DNA from: JAPWJZ01 sp035626855
GTDB lineage: Bacteria; Pseudomonadota; Alphaproteobacteria; Micavibrionales; UBA2020
DNA length: 64,000 nucleotides
NCBI GenBank assembly: GCA_035626855.1
Contig: DASPMW010000109.1
Location: forward strand, 1-64,000
Direction of reading: 5' to 3'
Part shown: positions 35,248 through 43,850 of the stretch, in pieces
How the letters are laid out: the number at the start of each line of letters is the position of its first letter
Numbering within the stretch: the first letter of the stretch is position 1
The notes under the pieces: model-generated
Told to the model about the DNA's origin: nothing
Seen by the model: only the letters and a program-made list of their open reading frames with translations
The model's database searches: none
Position numbers and translations under genes: made by a program

Positions 35248-36486
35248 TCACGGTTTCGGCGCGGCAGGCGCGGCGGGCGCATTTCCGTTGCCCGGCAGCG
35301 GCGGGTTGAGGAGCGGCAGCGCCTTTTCCACAAGATTGACCCAATAGCTTGCGCCGATCGGCAGCGCCGCATCGTTGAAATCGTATTTCGCGGAATGGAT
35401 GTCCTGGTATTCCTTCGCGCCGGGCTTGCCGGTGCCGAGCGCGATATAGTTGCCGGGCTTGTGCTGCAGGTAGAAGGCGAAATCCTCGGTGCCGAGAGTC
35501 GGCGGCACGGGCGTGATGACCTGGATGTCGCCCACCGTCTCTTTCGCGACGTCGATCGCGAAATCGGTCTTCGCCTTGTCGTTCACGAGCACGGGATAGC
35601 CGGCGCGCAGGTCGAAATCGATCAACACGCCGTGCTTTTGCTCGGCCTCGTCAACGACGCGGATCATTTCATCTGTCAGCTTCTGGTGCAGCGCCTCGTC
35701 AAAGGTGCGCATGGTGCCGGAAATTTTCGCGGTATCGGGCAACACGTTCGAGGCGTCGCCCTGCGTCGAGAGCGAGGTGAGGGTGAGGGTGGCCGTCGCA
35801 GTCGCGGGAATCTCTTTTTTAGCGATCTCCTTGAAGGCGAGCGCGACTTCGGCCGCCGCGCCCAGTACGTCGGTCGTGTTTTCGGCGCGGCTGGTATGGC
35901 CGCCCTTGCCGCGCACGGTGATGTCGAAATCCTCGGACGCCGCGAGCATCGGCCCCGCGCCGGTCGCCATCGTGCCGAGCGGCAGGCCCGGATAGTTGTG
36001 CATGCCGTAAACTTCATCGGCCGGGAACTTGGTGAACAACCCCTGCTTGATCATTTCCTGCGCGCCGCCGACATGCTCCTCCGCCGGCTGGAAGACGAAG
36101 TAAACCGTGCCGTCGAAATCCTTCGACTGGGCGAGATGCTTGGCTGCGCCCAGCAGCATCGCCATATGGCCGTCATGGCCGCAGGCATGCATCACGCCGT
36201 TGTTCTTGGAGGCATGGGGAACGCCGGTCTTTTCCTGGATCGGCAGCCCGTCCATATCGGCGCGGAGCATGATCGCCTTGCCGCCCGGGCCGTTCTTGCC
36301 GTGAAGCACGCCGACGACGCCGGTTTTCGTGAGGCCGTGGACATCGAGGCCGAAATCCTCGAGCTGCCGGATGATGAAGCGCATGGTGCGCTTTTCATCG
36401 AAGGCGAGCTCGGGGTCCTGGTGCAGTTTCTGGCGCCAGCGCGTCATTTCCTGCTTCATTTCCTGAATTTTCTTAACGATACCCAT
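35248..36486 (-). CDS. M20 family amidohydrolase (hippurate hydrolase type)
   Basis: 412 residues. RQKLHQDPELAFDEKRT, LRADMDGLPIQEKTG, HACGHDGHMAMLLGAAKHL and the catalytic EEHVGGAQEMI block are family signatures; GGHTSRAE marks the dimerisation domain. These enzymes hydrolyse N-acyl amino acids using two metal ions. The specificity (hippurate, N-acetyl or indole-acetyl amino acids) cannot be told. The end is Pro/Ala-rich (NAPAAPAAPKP). ATG 36484-36486 follows AAAGGATAT, a plausible ribosome site. Confidence 0.92.
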   Translation of the reverse strand: MGIVKKIQEMKQEMTRWRQKLHQDPELAFDEKRTMRFIIRQLEDFGLDVHGLTKTGVVGVLHGKNGPGGKAIMLRADMDGLPIQEKTGVPHASKNNGVMHACGHDGHMAMLLGAAKHLAQSKDFDGTVYFVFQPAEEHVGGAQEMIKQGLFTKFPADEVYGMHNYPGLPLGTMATGAGPMLAASEDFDITVRGKGGHTSRAENTTDVLGAAAEVALAFKEIAKKEIPATATATLTLTSLSTQGDASNVLPDTAKISGTMRTFDEALHQKLTDEMIRVVDEAEQKHGVLIDFDLRAGYPVLVNDKAKTDFAIDVAKETVGDIQVITPVPPTLGTEDFAFYLQHKPGNYIALGTGKPGAKEYQDIHSAKYDFNDAALPIGASYWVNLVEKALPLLNPPLPGNGNAPAAPAAPKP

Positions 36487-36639
36487 GGCTTATATATCCT
36501 TTGCGTCCGGAAGCCGTAACCTTGCCGGGAAAAAGGCAGTCGCGCCTGTTGAAAATACGATAGTGCATCATGTGGATTCGCAGATGATGTGTCAACGGCA
36601 CGAAGGCTGTTCTTTTAATTAGCTTATTTTGTACTTGCT

Positions 36640-36668
36640 TTGTTCTCGTTTCCATGCTAGGGTATAAA
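36640..36668 (+). promoter_or_regulatory. Sigma-70-type promoter for the basic 195-residue gene
   Basis: TTGTTC (36640-36645) and TATAAA (36663-36668) are spaced by 17 bases in an AT-rich patch, 16 bases before the ATG of the next plus-strand gene. It is the clearest promoter in the 198-base gap. Confidence 0.5.
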
Positions 36669-36684
36669 AAATGGAGACGCACAG

Positions 36685-37272
36685 ATGGCAAGCAAAACTA
36701 AAAGCCTCCCCTTCCTCCCCGCGCTGATGGCAAGGGCACAGGAATTCTTCTCCCGGCTGGCGGGCTGGCTGGATGCAGTACTCGCGCCCCTCGAGGCGGA
36801 ATGGACCGCTGCTCCCGCTCTCGTCCCCGCCAGGATTTCCGAAACCCGCACCCGCCGCATCACGACCGCCCGCCTCTACAAGCGCCGCCGCCTTTCGGCG
36901 CGTGCGGTGCTGATGATGGCGCATCCGGTCAACCATGCCCATAAATGGGCAGCCCGCGTGGCGAAGCGCCGCGCGCTGGCGGCGCCCGCGCTGCCCGTGC
37001 CTGCATCCACCATCCGTTTCCCCCAACCTCCCGCTTCGCGACGACTGGAATCCGCGCTGCCCGCCGCCTCAGGTTATGCCCCTGGGGATGCCCTTGATTT
37101 TGCCCAAGGCGGGCGCGCGGATCTTTTTTTCCGCCTGCGCGCGGGCACCGGCGCCCGGCAGTTGCTGGCGCGGCAGAAATTGCGCCAACCCGAATTGAGA
37201 ACGCAAGCATTGCGACCCCCGGTCAGCAGGCATCCTGCGGCGGCATTCACACCCCGCCCCATGATTGCCTGA
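36685..37272 (+). CDS. Arg/Ala/Pro-rich basic hypothetical protein
   Basis: 195 residues, no family recognised. Composition is extreme in Arg, Ala and Pro (TRRITTARLYKRRRLSARAV; AKRRALAAPALPVPASTIRF), with no membrane segment and no fold-like pattern. A good promoter and GGAG 8 bases ahead of the ATG support it being real; an opposing frame at 36619-37026 is less likely. Nucleic-acid or acidic-partner binding is possible given the charge, but unproven. A zinc-ribbon gene and the 272-residue gene follow on the same strand. Confidence 0.5.
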   Translation: MASKTKSLPFLPALMARAQEFFSRLAGWLDAVLAPLEAEWTAAPALVPARISETRTRRITTARLYKRRRLSARAVLMMAHPVNHAHKWAARVAKRRALAAPALPVPASTIRFPQPPASRRLESALPAASGYAPGDALDFAQGGRADLFFRLRAGTGARQLLARQKLRQPELRTQALRPPVSRHPAAAFTPRPMIA

Positions 37273-37370
37273 CGCCAGCTTCGGCGGCTTGATCGTGAGC
37301 CAATCCCCCTCCTCCCCGGCGGCGAGGAAGGGGATCTCCCGTTTTTCATGATTCATGCGATACTGGAACA

Positions 37371-37664
37371 ATGGCGCGCCGGTTCAGCGAAGAGGAATAT
37401 ATCTGCCAGGATTGCGGGCATCTTGGCCGCGCAGAAGTCACCCTGCGCGGCAGCGCGGGGCTGGAGCGGTTCCTTTGGTATGCGCTGCTGATACCCGGCC
37501 CCTTTTATTCCTGGTGGCGGCGGCGGGGGAAAACCCTGACCTGCGCGAAGTGCCGCGTCGGTTATATCGTGCCCGCGGACAGCAAGCTCGGCGAGGTGAT
37601 GCTGGAGAACAAGCTGCGCGGCCGCGCCCCCGCCGCGCGCAAGCCGATTCCGCGGCGCAATTGA
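37371..37664 (+). CDS. Small zinc-ribbon protein with hydrophobic segment
   Basis: 97 residues. Two CxxC pairs (ICQDCG and LTCAKC) make a zinc ribbon, split by the hydrophobic aromatic stretch RFLWYALLIPGPFYSWW, which may touch the membrane. The C-terminus is basic (KPIPRRN). No named family is recognised. The ATG at 37371-37373 has no clear ribosome site. Confidence 0.6.
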   Translation: MARRFSEEEYICQDCGHLGRAEVTLRGSAGLERFLWYALLIPGPFYSWWRRRGKTLTCAKCRVGYIVPADSKLGEVMLENKLRGRAPAARKPIPRRN

Positions 37665-37709
37665 GCGGCCCCTGCGGTTCGGCCTATACTGGCGCAAAGG
37701 GGAAACACA

Positions 37710-38528
37710 ATGAAGCTCTGCAAATACTGGGACGCCGCTGAAACGACGGCGCCGGACGCGACCGGGAAGATATTGAAACTGCGCAAATGGGGCGGATCGA
37801 ATACCAGCCTGGAGGATGCGCAGCGACAGGCGTGCGCGGCGCTGGATGCGCTCGTCGCAGGGTTGGGCGCGCGCGTGTTCAGAGGGCACGACTATTCCTA
37901 CAGCATGCGCGAGGTGCCCGAGGAGCTGGTGCAGGAAATCAGCGACACCGCGGGCGTCACACGCAATGCGCGCGGCTGTCTGGTTCTCAATACCGCCGAT
38001 GCGTTCTTTGCCGATATCGATATTCCGGAGCCGGGATTTTTCGCGCGTCTGTTCGGCGCGTCGAAAGAGAAGGCGGAGCAGGCGGCGCTTTCAAAGCTGC
38101 GCACGTTCATCGCGGCGCATCCCGGTGCCGGCGCGCGCATCTATCGCACGCGCGCGGGCCTGCGTTACCTGTTCACGCATGCGCCGGTGCCCATGAGCGA
38201 GGAAAGCATCGGCTGGCTGGAGGCGCTTGGCAGCGACAAGCTCTATGTGCGCCTGTGCAAGAACCAGAAATGCTACCGGGCAAGGCTGACGCCGAAGCCC
38301 TGGCGCATCGGCTGCGGGGCGATCGCGGGGCATTACCCCTATCGCCGCCCGGAACACGCCGAGGGATTCCGGAACTGGCTGCGCGACTACGAAGAAAAGT
38401 GCCGCGCCCACGCGACCTGCAGCCTTGTCGGCACGGAGGGGGAAACGCGCCTTCACCCGGCACTGTCGCCTATCGTGACGCTGCATGACAAACTATGCCG
38501 AATTCACGAGCCCCTGCCGCTCGCCTGA
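37710..38528 (+). CDS. Hypothetical protein with DxD and RTxxGxRYLF motifs
   Basis: 272 residues, no family certain. Landmarks: FFADIDIPEPGFF with D102 and D104, RTRAGLRYLF at 146-155 and CKNQKCYRARLTPKPWR at 183-199. The order acidic pair, then R-T-x-x-G-x-R-[aromatic]-L-[aromatic], resembles the DxD and GGxH-type segments of archaeo-eukaryotic primase/PrimPol cores, but the His of that second motif is Tyr here, so this is a weak structural guess. GGGG lies ahead of the ATG. The shared terminator at 38555-38582 ends the transcript. Confidence 0.55.
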   Translation: MKLCKYWDAAETTAPDATGKILKLRKWGGSNTSLEDAQRQACAALDALVAGLGARVFRGHDYSYSMREVPEELVQEISDTAGVTRNARGCLVLNTADAFFADIDIPEPGFFARLFGASKEKAEQAALSKLRTFIAAHPGAGARIYRTRAGLRYLFTHAPVPMSEESIGWLEALGSDKLYVRLCKNQKCYRARLTPKPWRIGCGAIAGHYPYRRPEHAEGFRNWLRDYEEKCRAHATCSLVGTEGETRLHPALSPIVTLHDKLCRIHEPLPLA

Positions 38529-38554
38529 TCGCGCCGCGCGCCTTAAAAAAACCA

Positions 38555-38582
38555 AAAGCCCCGCAGTTGCCTGCGGGGCTTT
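38555..38582. terminator. Bidirectional terminator between the 272-residue gene and the RTX gene
   Basis: Perfect 12-pair hairpin AAAGCCCCGCAG/CTGCGGGGCTTT with loop TTGC, flanked by A runs on the left and T residues on the right, so it reads as an intrinsic terminator on both strands. It ends the plus-strand gene 27 bases upstream and the RTX gene 22 bases away. Confidence 0.9.
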
Positions 38583-38603
38583 CGATTTATGAGGCTCGTT
38601 CGC

Positions 38604-41600
38604 TTAAACGACGATCGTGCCGGAGCCAACGAGGGCAGTCTCGTCCGTGCCGAGGTTGACGCCGGTGAGGGTTGCGATCTGCACCCAGCGCGTGCCGTTT
38701 GCCGTGCCATCCGCATCGACGCGGATGATGGTGTTGGCACCCTGGTTGATGACCTGCAGGTAGTCCTCGATCGGGCCGCCCGGGCTGCCCAGGATCGCGG
38801 AAACGTCGATCACGTCGCCTTGGCCGACGTTGAAGTCGGTCACGGTGTCGCGGCCGTTCGCGGTCGAGGTGAACAAGAAGGTATCGGCATCCGCGCCGCC
38901 GGTCAGGCGGTCGTTGCCGAGGCCGCCGTCGAGGAAGTCGCCGCCCAGGCCGCCGAGCAGCGTATCGTTGCCGCCGAGGCCGGAGAGGGTGTTGATGCCG
39001 TCGTTGCCGGTGAGCGTGTTGGCAACCGAGTTACCCGTGCCGTCGAGATCGAGCACGCCCGTCAGCAGCAGTTTTTCGAGGCCGGTCGCCAGCGTGACGT
39101 CGATCGTCGAGGAAGTGACGGTATCAACGCCGTTGCTGTCGATGATCACGTCGCCTAAGTCGTCAACGACATAGGTGTCGTTGCCGGCGAGGCCGATCAG
39201 CGTATCCGCGCCGCCGCCGCCGTCGAGCGTGTTGATGCCCGAGGTGCCGGTGATCGTGTTGGTGTTGGCGTTGCCGGTGCCGTTCAGGGCGCCGTTGCCG
39301 GTGAGCACCAGGTTGTCGATCAAGGCATCTGACTGCGCGCCGCCCAGATCGAAGCTGATGCTGGAGCGGACAGTATCGGTGCTGGTCGCCGAGCCTTCAA
39401 CGCTGTCACCGACGTTATCGACCACGAAGGTGACGTTGTTGAGGCCGCCGCCCGCGTTGACCATGACATCCGCGCCCGCGCCGCCGTTGAGGGTGACGTT
39501 CGCGCCGACTGCTTCCGAGGTCAGCGTGTTGTCGCCGGTGCCGCCCGTGAGGGTGCCTGCGCCGGTGATGACGCCGTTCTCGATATTGGCCGAGAGCGTA
39601 TAGGTGCCGTTCGATTCGACGGTGTCATCGCCTTCGCCGGCTGCTTCGGAAACCACATCGGTCGAGGAGTCGACGACGTAGTAATCGTCGCCCATGCCGC
39701 CGATGAGGCGATCGTTGCCGCCGCCGCCGTCGAGCGTGTCGTTGCCGCCAAGGCCGGTCAGGGTGTTGTTGCCCGTGTTGCCGGTGATGACGTCATCATC
39801 GTTCGTGCCGGTGATGTTGATGTTCCCCGTGCCGGTTGCGATCACGTTCTCGAGGTTGCTGCCGGTCAGCGTGTAGTTGACGGAGGTGAAGAGCGTATCG
39901 TCGCCTTCGCCCAGCAGCTCGGTCACGACGTCGCCCGCGTTGTCGACATAGTAGGTGTCGTCGCCGTCGCCGCCGGTCATGCTGTCCGCGCCGGTGCCGC
40001 CGTCGAGCGTATCGTTGCCGAGGCCGGATTCCAGCGTGTCGTTGCCGCCAAGGCCGTTCAGGACGTTGTCGCCGTCGGTGCCCGTGATCGAGTTGTCGGA
40101 GGCGTTGCCGGTGCCATCGATCGCGCCGACGACCAGGGTGTCGAGAATGAGGTTCTCGACGCCCGCGCCGAGCGTCAGGGAAACGCTGGAGAACGCGGTG
40201 TCGTTGCCGCCGCCGAGGTCGGTGACCACGTCGCCGACGTTATCGACGATGAAGTAGTCGTTGCCCGCGCCGCCTTCCATCGAGTCCGCGCCGGCGAGGC
40301 CGTCGAGCGTGTTGTTGCCCGAGTTGCCGACCAAGGTGTTGACCGAGGCATTGCCGGTTGCGTTGAAGTCGCCGGTGCCCGACAGGGTCACATTCTCGAA
40401 CTCAGCTGCCGCGGTGTAGGAGTAGCCGGCGACGACGGTATCGTTGCCTTGACCCGCCACTTCCGAGAGCACATCGCCGGGGTTGTCGGTGACGTAGGTA
40501 TCGTCGCCCGTGCCGCCGATGAGCGTATCGACGCCCGCGCCGCCATCGAGCGTGTTGTTGCCCGAGTTGCCGGTGATGGTGTTGGCGGCCGCGTTGCCGG
40601 TGCCGTTGATGTTGGCGGTGCCGGTGAGGTTGAGGATTTCAACTTCGCTGGTGCCGCTCAGGGTGTAGCTGACCGAGGCGTTGACGGTATCGGTGCCTTC
40701 GCCCGCGTTTTCGAATACCTGGTCGCCGGCGTTATCGACGAAGTAGAGGTCGTTGCCTGCGCCGCCGGACATCGCGTCCGCGCCGCCCATGCCGTCGATC
40801 GTGTTGGCGTTACCGTTGCCGGTGATGACGTTCGCGCCGGCATCGCCGATGGCGGTGACAGCCGCACCGGTGATGGTCAGGTTCTCGATGTTGCCGGACA
40901 GGGTGTAGTCGACCGAGGAAATCACGGTATCGGTGCCCTGGCCTGCCAGTTCGGAAACGACGTCGAGGGAGCTGTCAACGACGTAGGCATCGTTGCCGAG
41001 ACCGCCGATCATGGTGTCGTCGCCCGTGCCGCCGTCGAGGCTGTCATTGCCGTCGCCGCCCGACAGGATGTCGATATCCGCGCCGCCCGACAGCGTATCC
41101 TGGCCGTCGCCGCCCGACAGGACGTCGTTGCCGGCGAGGCCGGTGAGGGTGTTGTTCGACGCGTTGCCGGTGATGATGTTGGCGTCGCCATTGCCCGTGC
41201 CGATGAGAGCGGTGCCGGTCAGGGTCAGGTTATCGACATCGGTCGTGCCAGCCGCGCCCAGGTCCCAGTTGATGCTGGAGCGGACTTCGTCGCCGGCAAG
41301 GTTGCCGTCAACGGTATCAAGCGCGTTGTCGACGACGAACACGGTGCGAATGTAAGCGCTGGTGCTGCTCATCGTGTCCGCGCCTGTGCCGCCATCGAGC
41401 GTTTCGGTGCCGCTGACGCCGTACTTGGTGCTCGGCGTTCCATTAACGTTGTTGACCAGCGTGTCGTTGCCATCGCCGCCCAGCAGGATGTTGTTCACCG
41501 AGGGTTCGCCGAAAAAGGCGCCGTTGAAGGTGGAGTTGTCGGTGATGACGTTCGCGCCGGTGTTGCCCGTCGCGGTCATCGCGAGCGCGCCGTATTTCTG

Positions 41601-43058
41601 TGCATCGCCTTCCAGCGTCAGGTTTTCGAGGTTACCGGACAGGGTATAGGAGGTGTTGTTGCGCAGAATAACCGTATCTGTGCCGGCCGCAGCGTCTTCC
41701 GAGACGATGTCGCCATTGTTGTAGATGATGTAAACATCGTTGCCTGCGCCGCCAATGAGCGTATCGGTGCCGCCCGCGCCGCCGCCATCAAGCGTATTGG
41801 CGAGCGCGTTGCCGGTCAGGACGTTGGAGCCGGTCGTGCCAACCGCGGTCGAGCCTGCAATGGCTGACGCGGTGAGCGTGAGGTTTTCGACGTTGGAAAC
41901 GGTGGCGCCCTGGAGGCTCAGCGTCACATCGGAGAGGATAGTGTCGGTGCCGTCGCCGCCGTCAACGACTTCCGCGCCGCTGTGGACGAGGAGCGTGTCA
42001 TTGCCGTCGCCGCCATTCAGCGTGTCGTTGCCCGAGACGCCATCGAGCGTGTTGTTGCCGGAGTTGCCGGTGATGATGTTCACGGACGCGTTGCCGGTGC
42101 CGTTGAAGTTGCCGGTGCCGGTCAGGGTAAGGTTTTCGAAGTTCGCGCTGAGGGTTGTCGTGAAGCCCGCGTTCACGGTGTCGGTGCCTTCCGCCGCCGC
42201 TTCGGTGATGCTGTCGGACGCGTTGTCGAGGAAGTAGGTGTCGTCGCCGAGACCGCCCGCCATGCTGTCGTTGCCCGCGCCGCCTTCCAGCGTGTCGTTG
42301 CCGTCGCCGCCAACGAGCGTGTCGTTCGCGCCGCCGCCGTCTAGCGTGTTGCCGAGGTCGTTCGCCGTAATCACGTTCGCGCCGGTGCTGCCGGTCGCGG
42401 TTGCGCCCGCGCCTGCGGCTGCGGAGAGCGTGAGGTTCTCGACGCCCGCGCTCTGGGTAGCAAGGCTCCAGCTGACATCCGAAACGATAAGGTCGGATGC
42501 GCCGTTCGCGCCGGTCACGGTGTCGCCCGTGCTGCCAACCAGGAAGGTGGTGTTGCCGCCGCCGGTGCCCGACATGATGTCGGAGCCCGCGCCGCCATCC
42601 AGCGTGTTGCTGCCGGCGGATGCGTTGATGAGCGTGTTGGCAAGGCCGTTGCCCGTCAGCGTGAGGCCGGTACCGGAGGTGATAGTGCCGTTCTCGATGA
42701 AATCGCCGAGGGTGTAGGTGACGGATGCGCGCACCGAATCAATGCCGCCGCCATCCGTGGTGGCGTCGGTTTCATCCGCGACGTCGAGGATGCTGTCGAC
42801 GACATAGGTATCGTTGCCGTCGCCGCCGTACATGTAGTCGTCGCCGGTGCCGCCATCGAGGGAGTCGTTGCCGTCGCCGCCCAGCAGCGTGTCGTCATTC
42901 GCGTCGCCGTTCAGGGTGTCGTTGCCATTGCCGCCGTCAACGATGTCGTTTCCTGCGCCGCCATTGGCCGTGTCATTGCCTTTGTCGAGAAGGATAACGT
43001 CTGCACCCGCGGTGCCGTTAAGAGAGTCGCTGCCGGTAGTGCCTTTGACGGTTGCCAT
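38604..43058 (-). CDS. Large RTX calcium-binding repeat protein (type I secreted)
   Basis: 1484 residues. Glycine/Asp nonapeptides of the GGxGxDxLx type occur throughout (GGDGNDTLLV, GGTGDDYMYGGDGNDTYVVD). Between them I count about 14 modules of roughly 100 residues, each with a strand such as YTLSGNIENLTITG followed by a GTGNAxANxITGN segment, like the beta-roll/VCBS-like modules of adhesins and S-layer-type proteins. The C-terminus (GRDTVTDFNVGQGDVIDVS, ending GSGTIVV) is the kind used as a type I secretion signal; there is no N-terminal signal peptide. A large extracellular calcium-binding surface or biofilm protein is likely. No HlyB/HlyD/TolC gene is in the window. AGAGGA lies ahead of the ATG. 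Confidence 0.9.
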   Translation of the reverse strand: MATVKGTTGSDSLNGTAGADVILLDKGNDTANGGAGNDIVDGGNGNDTLNGDANDDTLLGGDGNDSLDGGTGDDYMYGGDGNDTYVVDSILDVADETDATTDGGGIDSVRASVTYTLGDFIENGTITSGTGLTLTGNGLANTLINASAGSNTLDGGAGSDIMSGTGGGNTTFLVGSTGDTVTGANGASDLIVSDVSWSLATQSAGVENLTLSAAAGAGATATGSTGANVITANDLGNTLDGGGANDTLVGGDGNDTLEGGAGNDSMAGGLGDDTYFLDNASDSITEAAAEGTDTVNAGFTTTLSANFENLTLTGTGNFNGTGNASVNIITGNSGNNTLDGVSGNDTLNGGDGNDTLLVHSGAEVVDGGDGTDTILSDVTLSLQGATVSNVENLTLTASAIAGSTAVGTTGSNVLTGNALANTLDGGGAGGTDTLIGGAGNDVYIIYNNGDIVSEDAAAGTDTVILRNNTSYTLSGNLENLTLEGDAQKYGALAMTATGNTGANVITDNSTFNGAFFGEPSVNNILLGGDGNDTLVNNVNGTPSTKYGVSGTETLDGGTGADTMSSTSAYIRTVFVVDNALDTVDGNLAGDEVRSSINWDLGAAGTTDVDNLTLTGTALIGTGNGDANIITGNASNNTLTGLAGNDVLSGGDGQDTLSGGADIDILSGGDGNDSLDGGTGDDTMIGGLGNDAYVVDSSLDVVSELAGQGTDTVISSVDYTLSGNIENLTITGAAVTAIGDAGANVITGNGNANTIDGMGGADAMSGGAGNDLYFVDNAGDQVFENAGEGTDTVNASVSYTLSGTSEVEILNLTGTANINGTGNAAANTITGNSGNNTLDGGAGVDTLIGGTGDDTYVTDNPGDVLSEVAGQGNDTVVAGYSYTAAAEFENVTLSGTGDFNATGNASVNTLVGNSGNNTLDGLAGADSMEGGAGNDYFIVDNVGDVVTDLGGGNDTAFSSVSLTLGAGVENLILDTLVVGAIDGTGNASDNSITGTDGDNVLNGLGGNDTLESGLGNDTLDGGTGADSMTGGDGDDTYYVDNAGDVVTELLGEGDDTLFTSVNYTLTGSNLENVIATGTGNINITGTNDDDVITGNTGNNTLTGLGGNDTLDGGGGNDRLIGGMGDDYYVVDSSTDVVSEAAGEGDDTVESNGTYTLSANIENGVITGAGTLTGGTGDNTLTSEAVGANVTLNGGAGADVMVNAGGGLNNVTFVVDNVGDSVEGSATSTDTVRSSISFDLGGAQSDALIDNLVLTGNGALNGTGNANTNTITGTSGINTLDGGGGADTLIGLAGNDTYVVDDLGDVIIDSNGVDTVTSSTIDVTLATGLEKLLLTGVLDLDGTGNSVANTLTGNDGINTLSGLGGNDTLLGGLGGDFLDGGLGNDRLTGGADADTFLFTSTANGRDTVTDFNVGQGDVIDVSAILGSPGGPIEDYLQVINQGANTIIRVDADGTANGTRWVQIATLTGVNLGTDETALVGSGTIVV

Positions 43059-43322
43059 GTTTGTGAAGTCCTCTGGGTTGTGAATTTATGACTGTGTGGA
43101 CGGTGTCCTGTTGAATCCTAGACGGCAAATATACGCAGATTCCCTCGGCTTGAAAATGGAATTATCCTCGTCGCCGCGCGGGTGGCCTGCGATTGCAAGA
43201 CTTCACCCATGCGCCGTCAGTTATGGGCAATCCTTCCCGGCCGCATGAATTTGCCTTGGCAATGCGCGGGTGCTAATGGTGATTTTGTCGTCTGGTTCCC
43301 CGCATCGCGATATAAAGTTCTT

Positions 43323-43850
43323 ATGGATAACTCTACCGCCCTTATCGAACAATATGGCATCTGCGCGCAGCTCGGCGCCTATCGCCTGCTGCCGGTATTC
43401 CAGAATACGACAGAGGAGGTGCGCCGCCTCATCACCGACATGTGGGAGCGCAACCGCGCCCTGCCCGCCGGCGCCAATGCGGAGGCCAGAGCGAGGCAGG
43501 TGGTGGTGATGGCGCTGGGGCCGGAGGGCAAGCCGGTCGGCGTCAGCACCGTTTACAAGGACAGCTTCGCGCATACCGGCATGAAGGCGGCACCCGAGGG
43601 CCTGTACTATTTCTTTCGCACCTTCGTGCAGCCGAGCGACCGCGTGCATCACCTGTCACGGTTGCTGACCGCCTGCACCTACGATCATCTCAGGGACTTG
43701 AGCGACAGCGCGCGGCCGAAGGGCGTCGTCATCGTCGCGGAAAACCCGAAGCTGACAAAGCCGGTGCTGGAGCGGCTGGTGGGCACGCTGGGCTGGGATT
43801 ACATCGGCGAAGATTCGCGCGGCAAGCTTGTCTTCCGCCGCGATTTCTAA
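43323..43850 (+). CDS. Hypothetical protein, possibly acetyltransferase-like
   Basis: 175 residues from ATG 43323; an in-frame start at 43182 would run through the RTX upstream region and is less likely. The segment ARARQVVVMALGPEGKPVGVSTVY then SFAHTGMKAAPEGLYYFFRTFV, followed by a helix, has the strand-turn-strand-helix flow of GNAT enzymes, but the acetyl-CoA loop is not recognised. It ends KLVFRRDF. It converges with the TIGR03032-type gene, overlapping it by four bases. Confidence 0.5.
   Translation: MDNSTALIEQYGICAQLGAYRLLPVFQNTTEEVRRLITDMWERNRALPAGANAEARARQVVVMALGPEGKPVGVSTVYKDSFAHTGMKAAPEGLYYFFRTFVQPSDRVHHLSRLLTACTYDHLRDLSDSARPKGVVIVAENPKLTKPVLERLVGTLGWDYIGEDSRGKLVFRRDF

Noticed and set aside
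34915..36519. 534-codon open frame on the plus strand
   Set aside because: Antisense to the M20 amidohydrolase and PP2C-like genes.
40449..41867. 472-codon open frame on the plus strand
   Set aside because: Antisense to RTX repeats; its apparent VIDEVEVVA-type repetition only mirrors the RTX repeats.
38604..43058. Possible CRISPR-like array because of the many short repeats
   Set aside because: The repeats are in-frame glycine/aspartate codons of an RTX protein, with irregular spacing and no constant-length spacers or cas genes.
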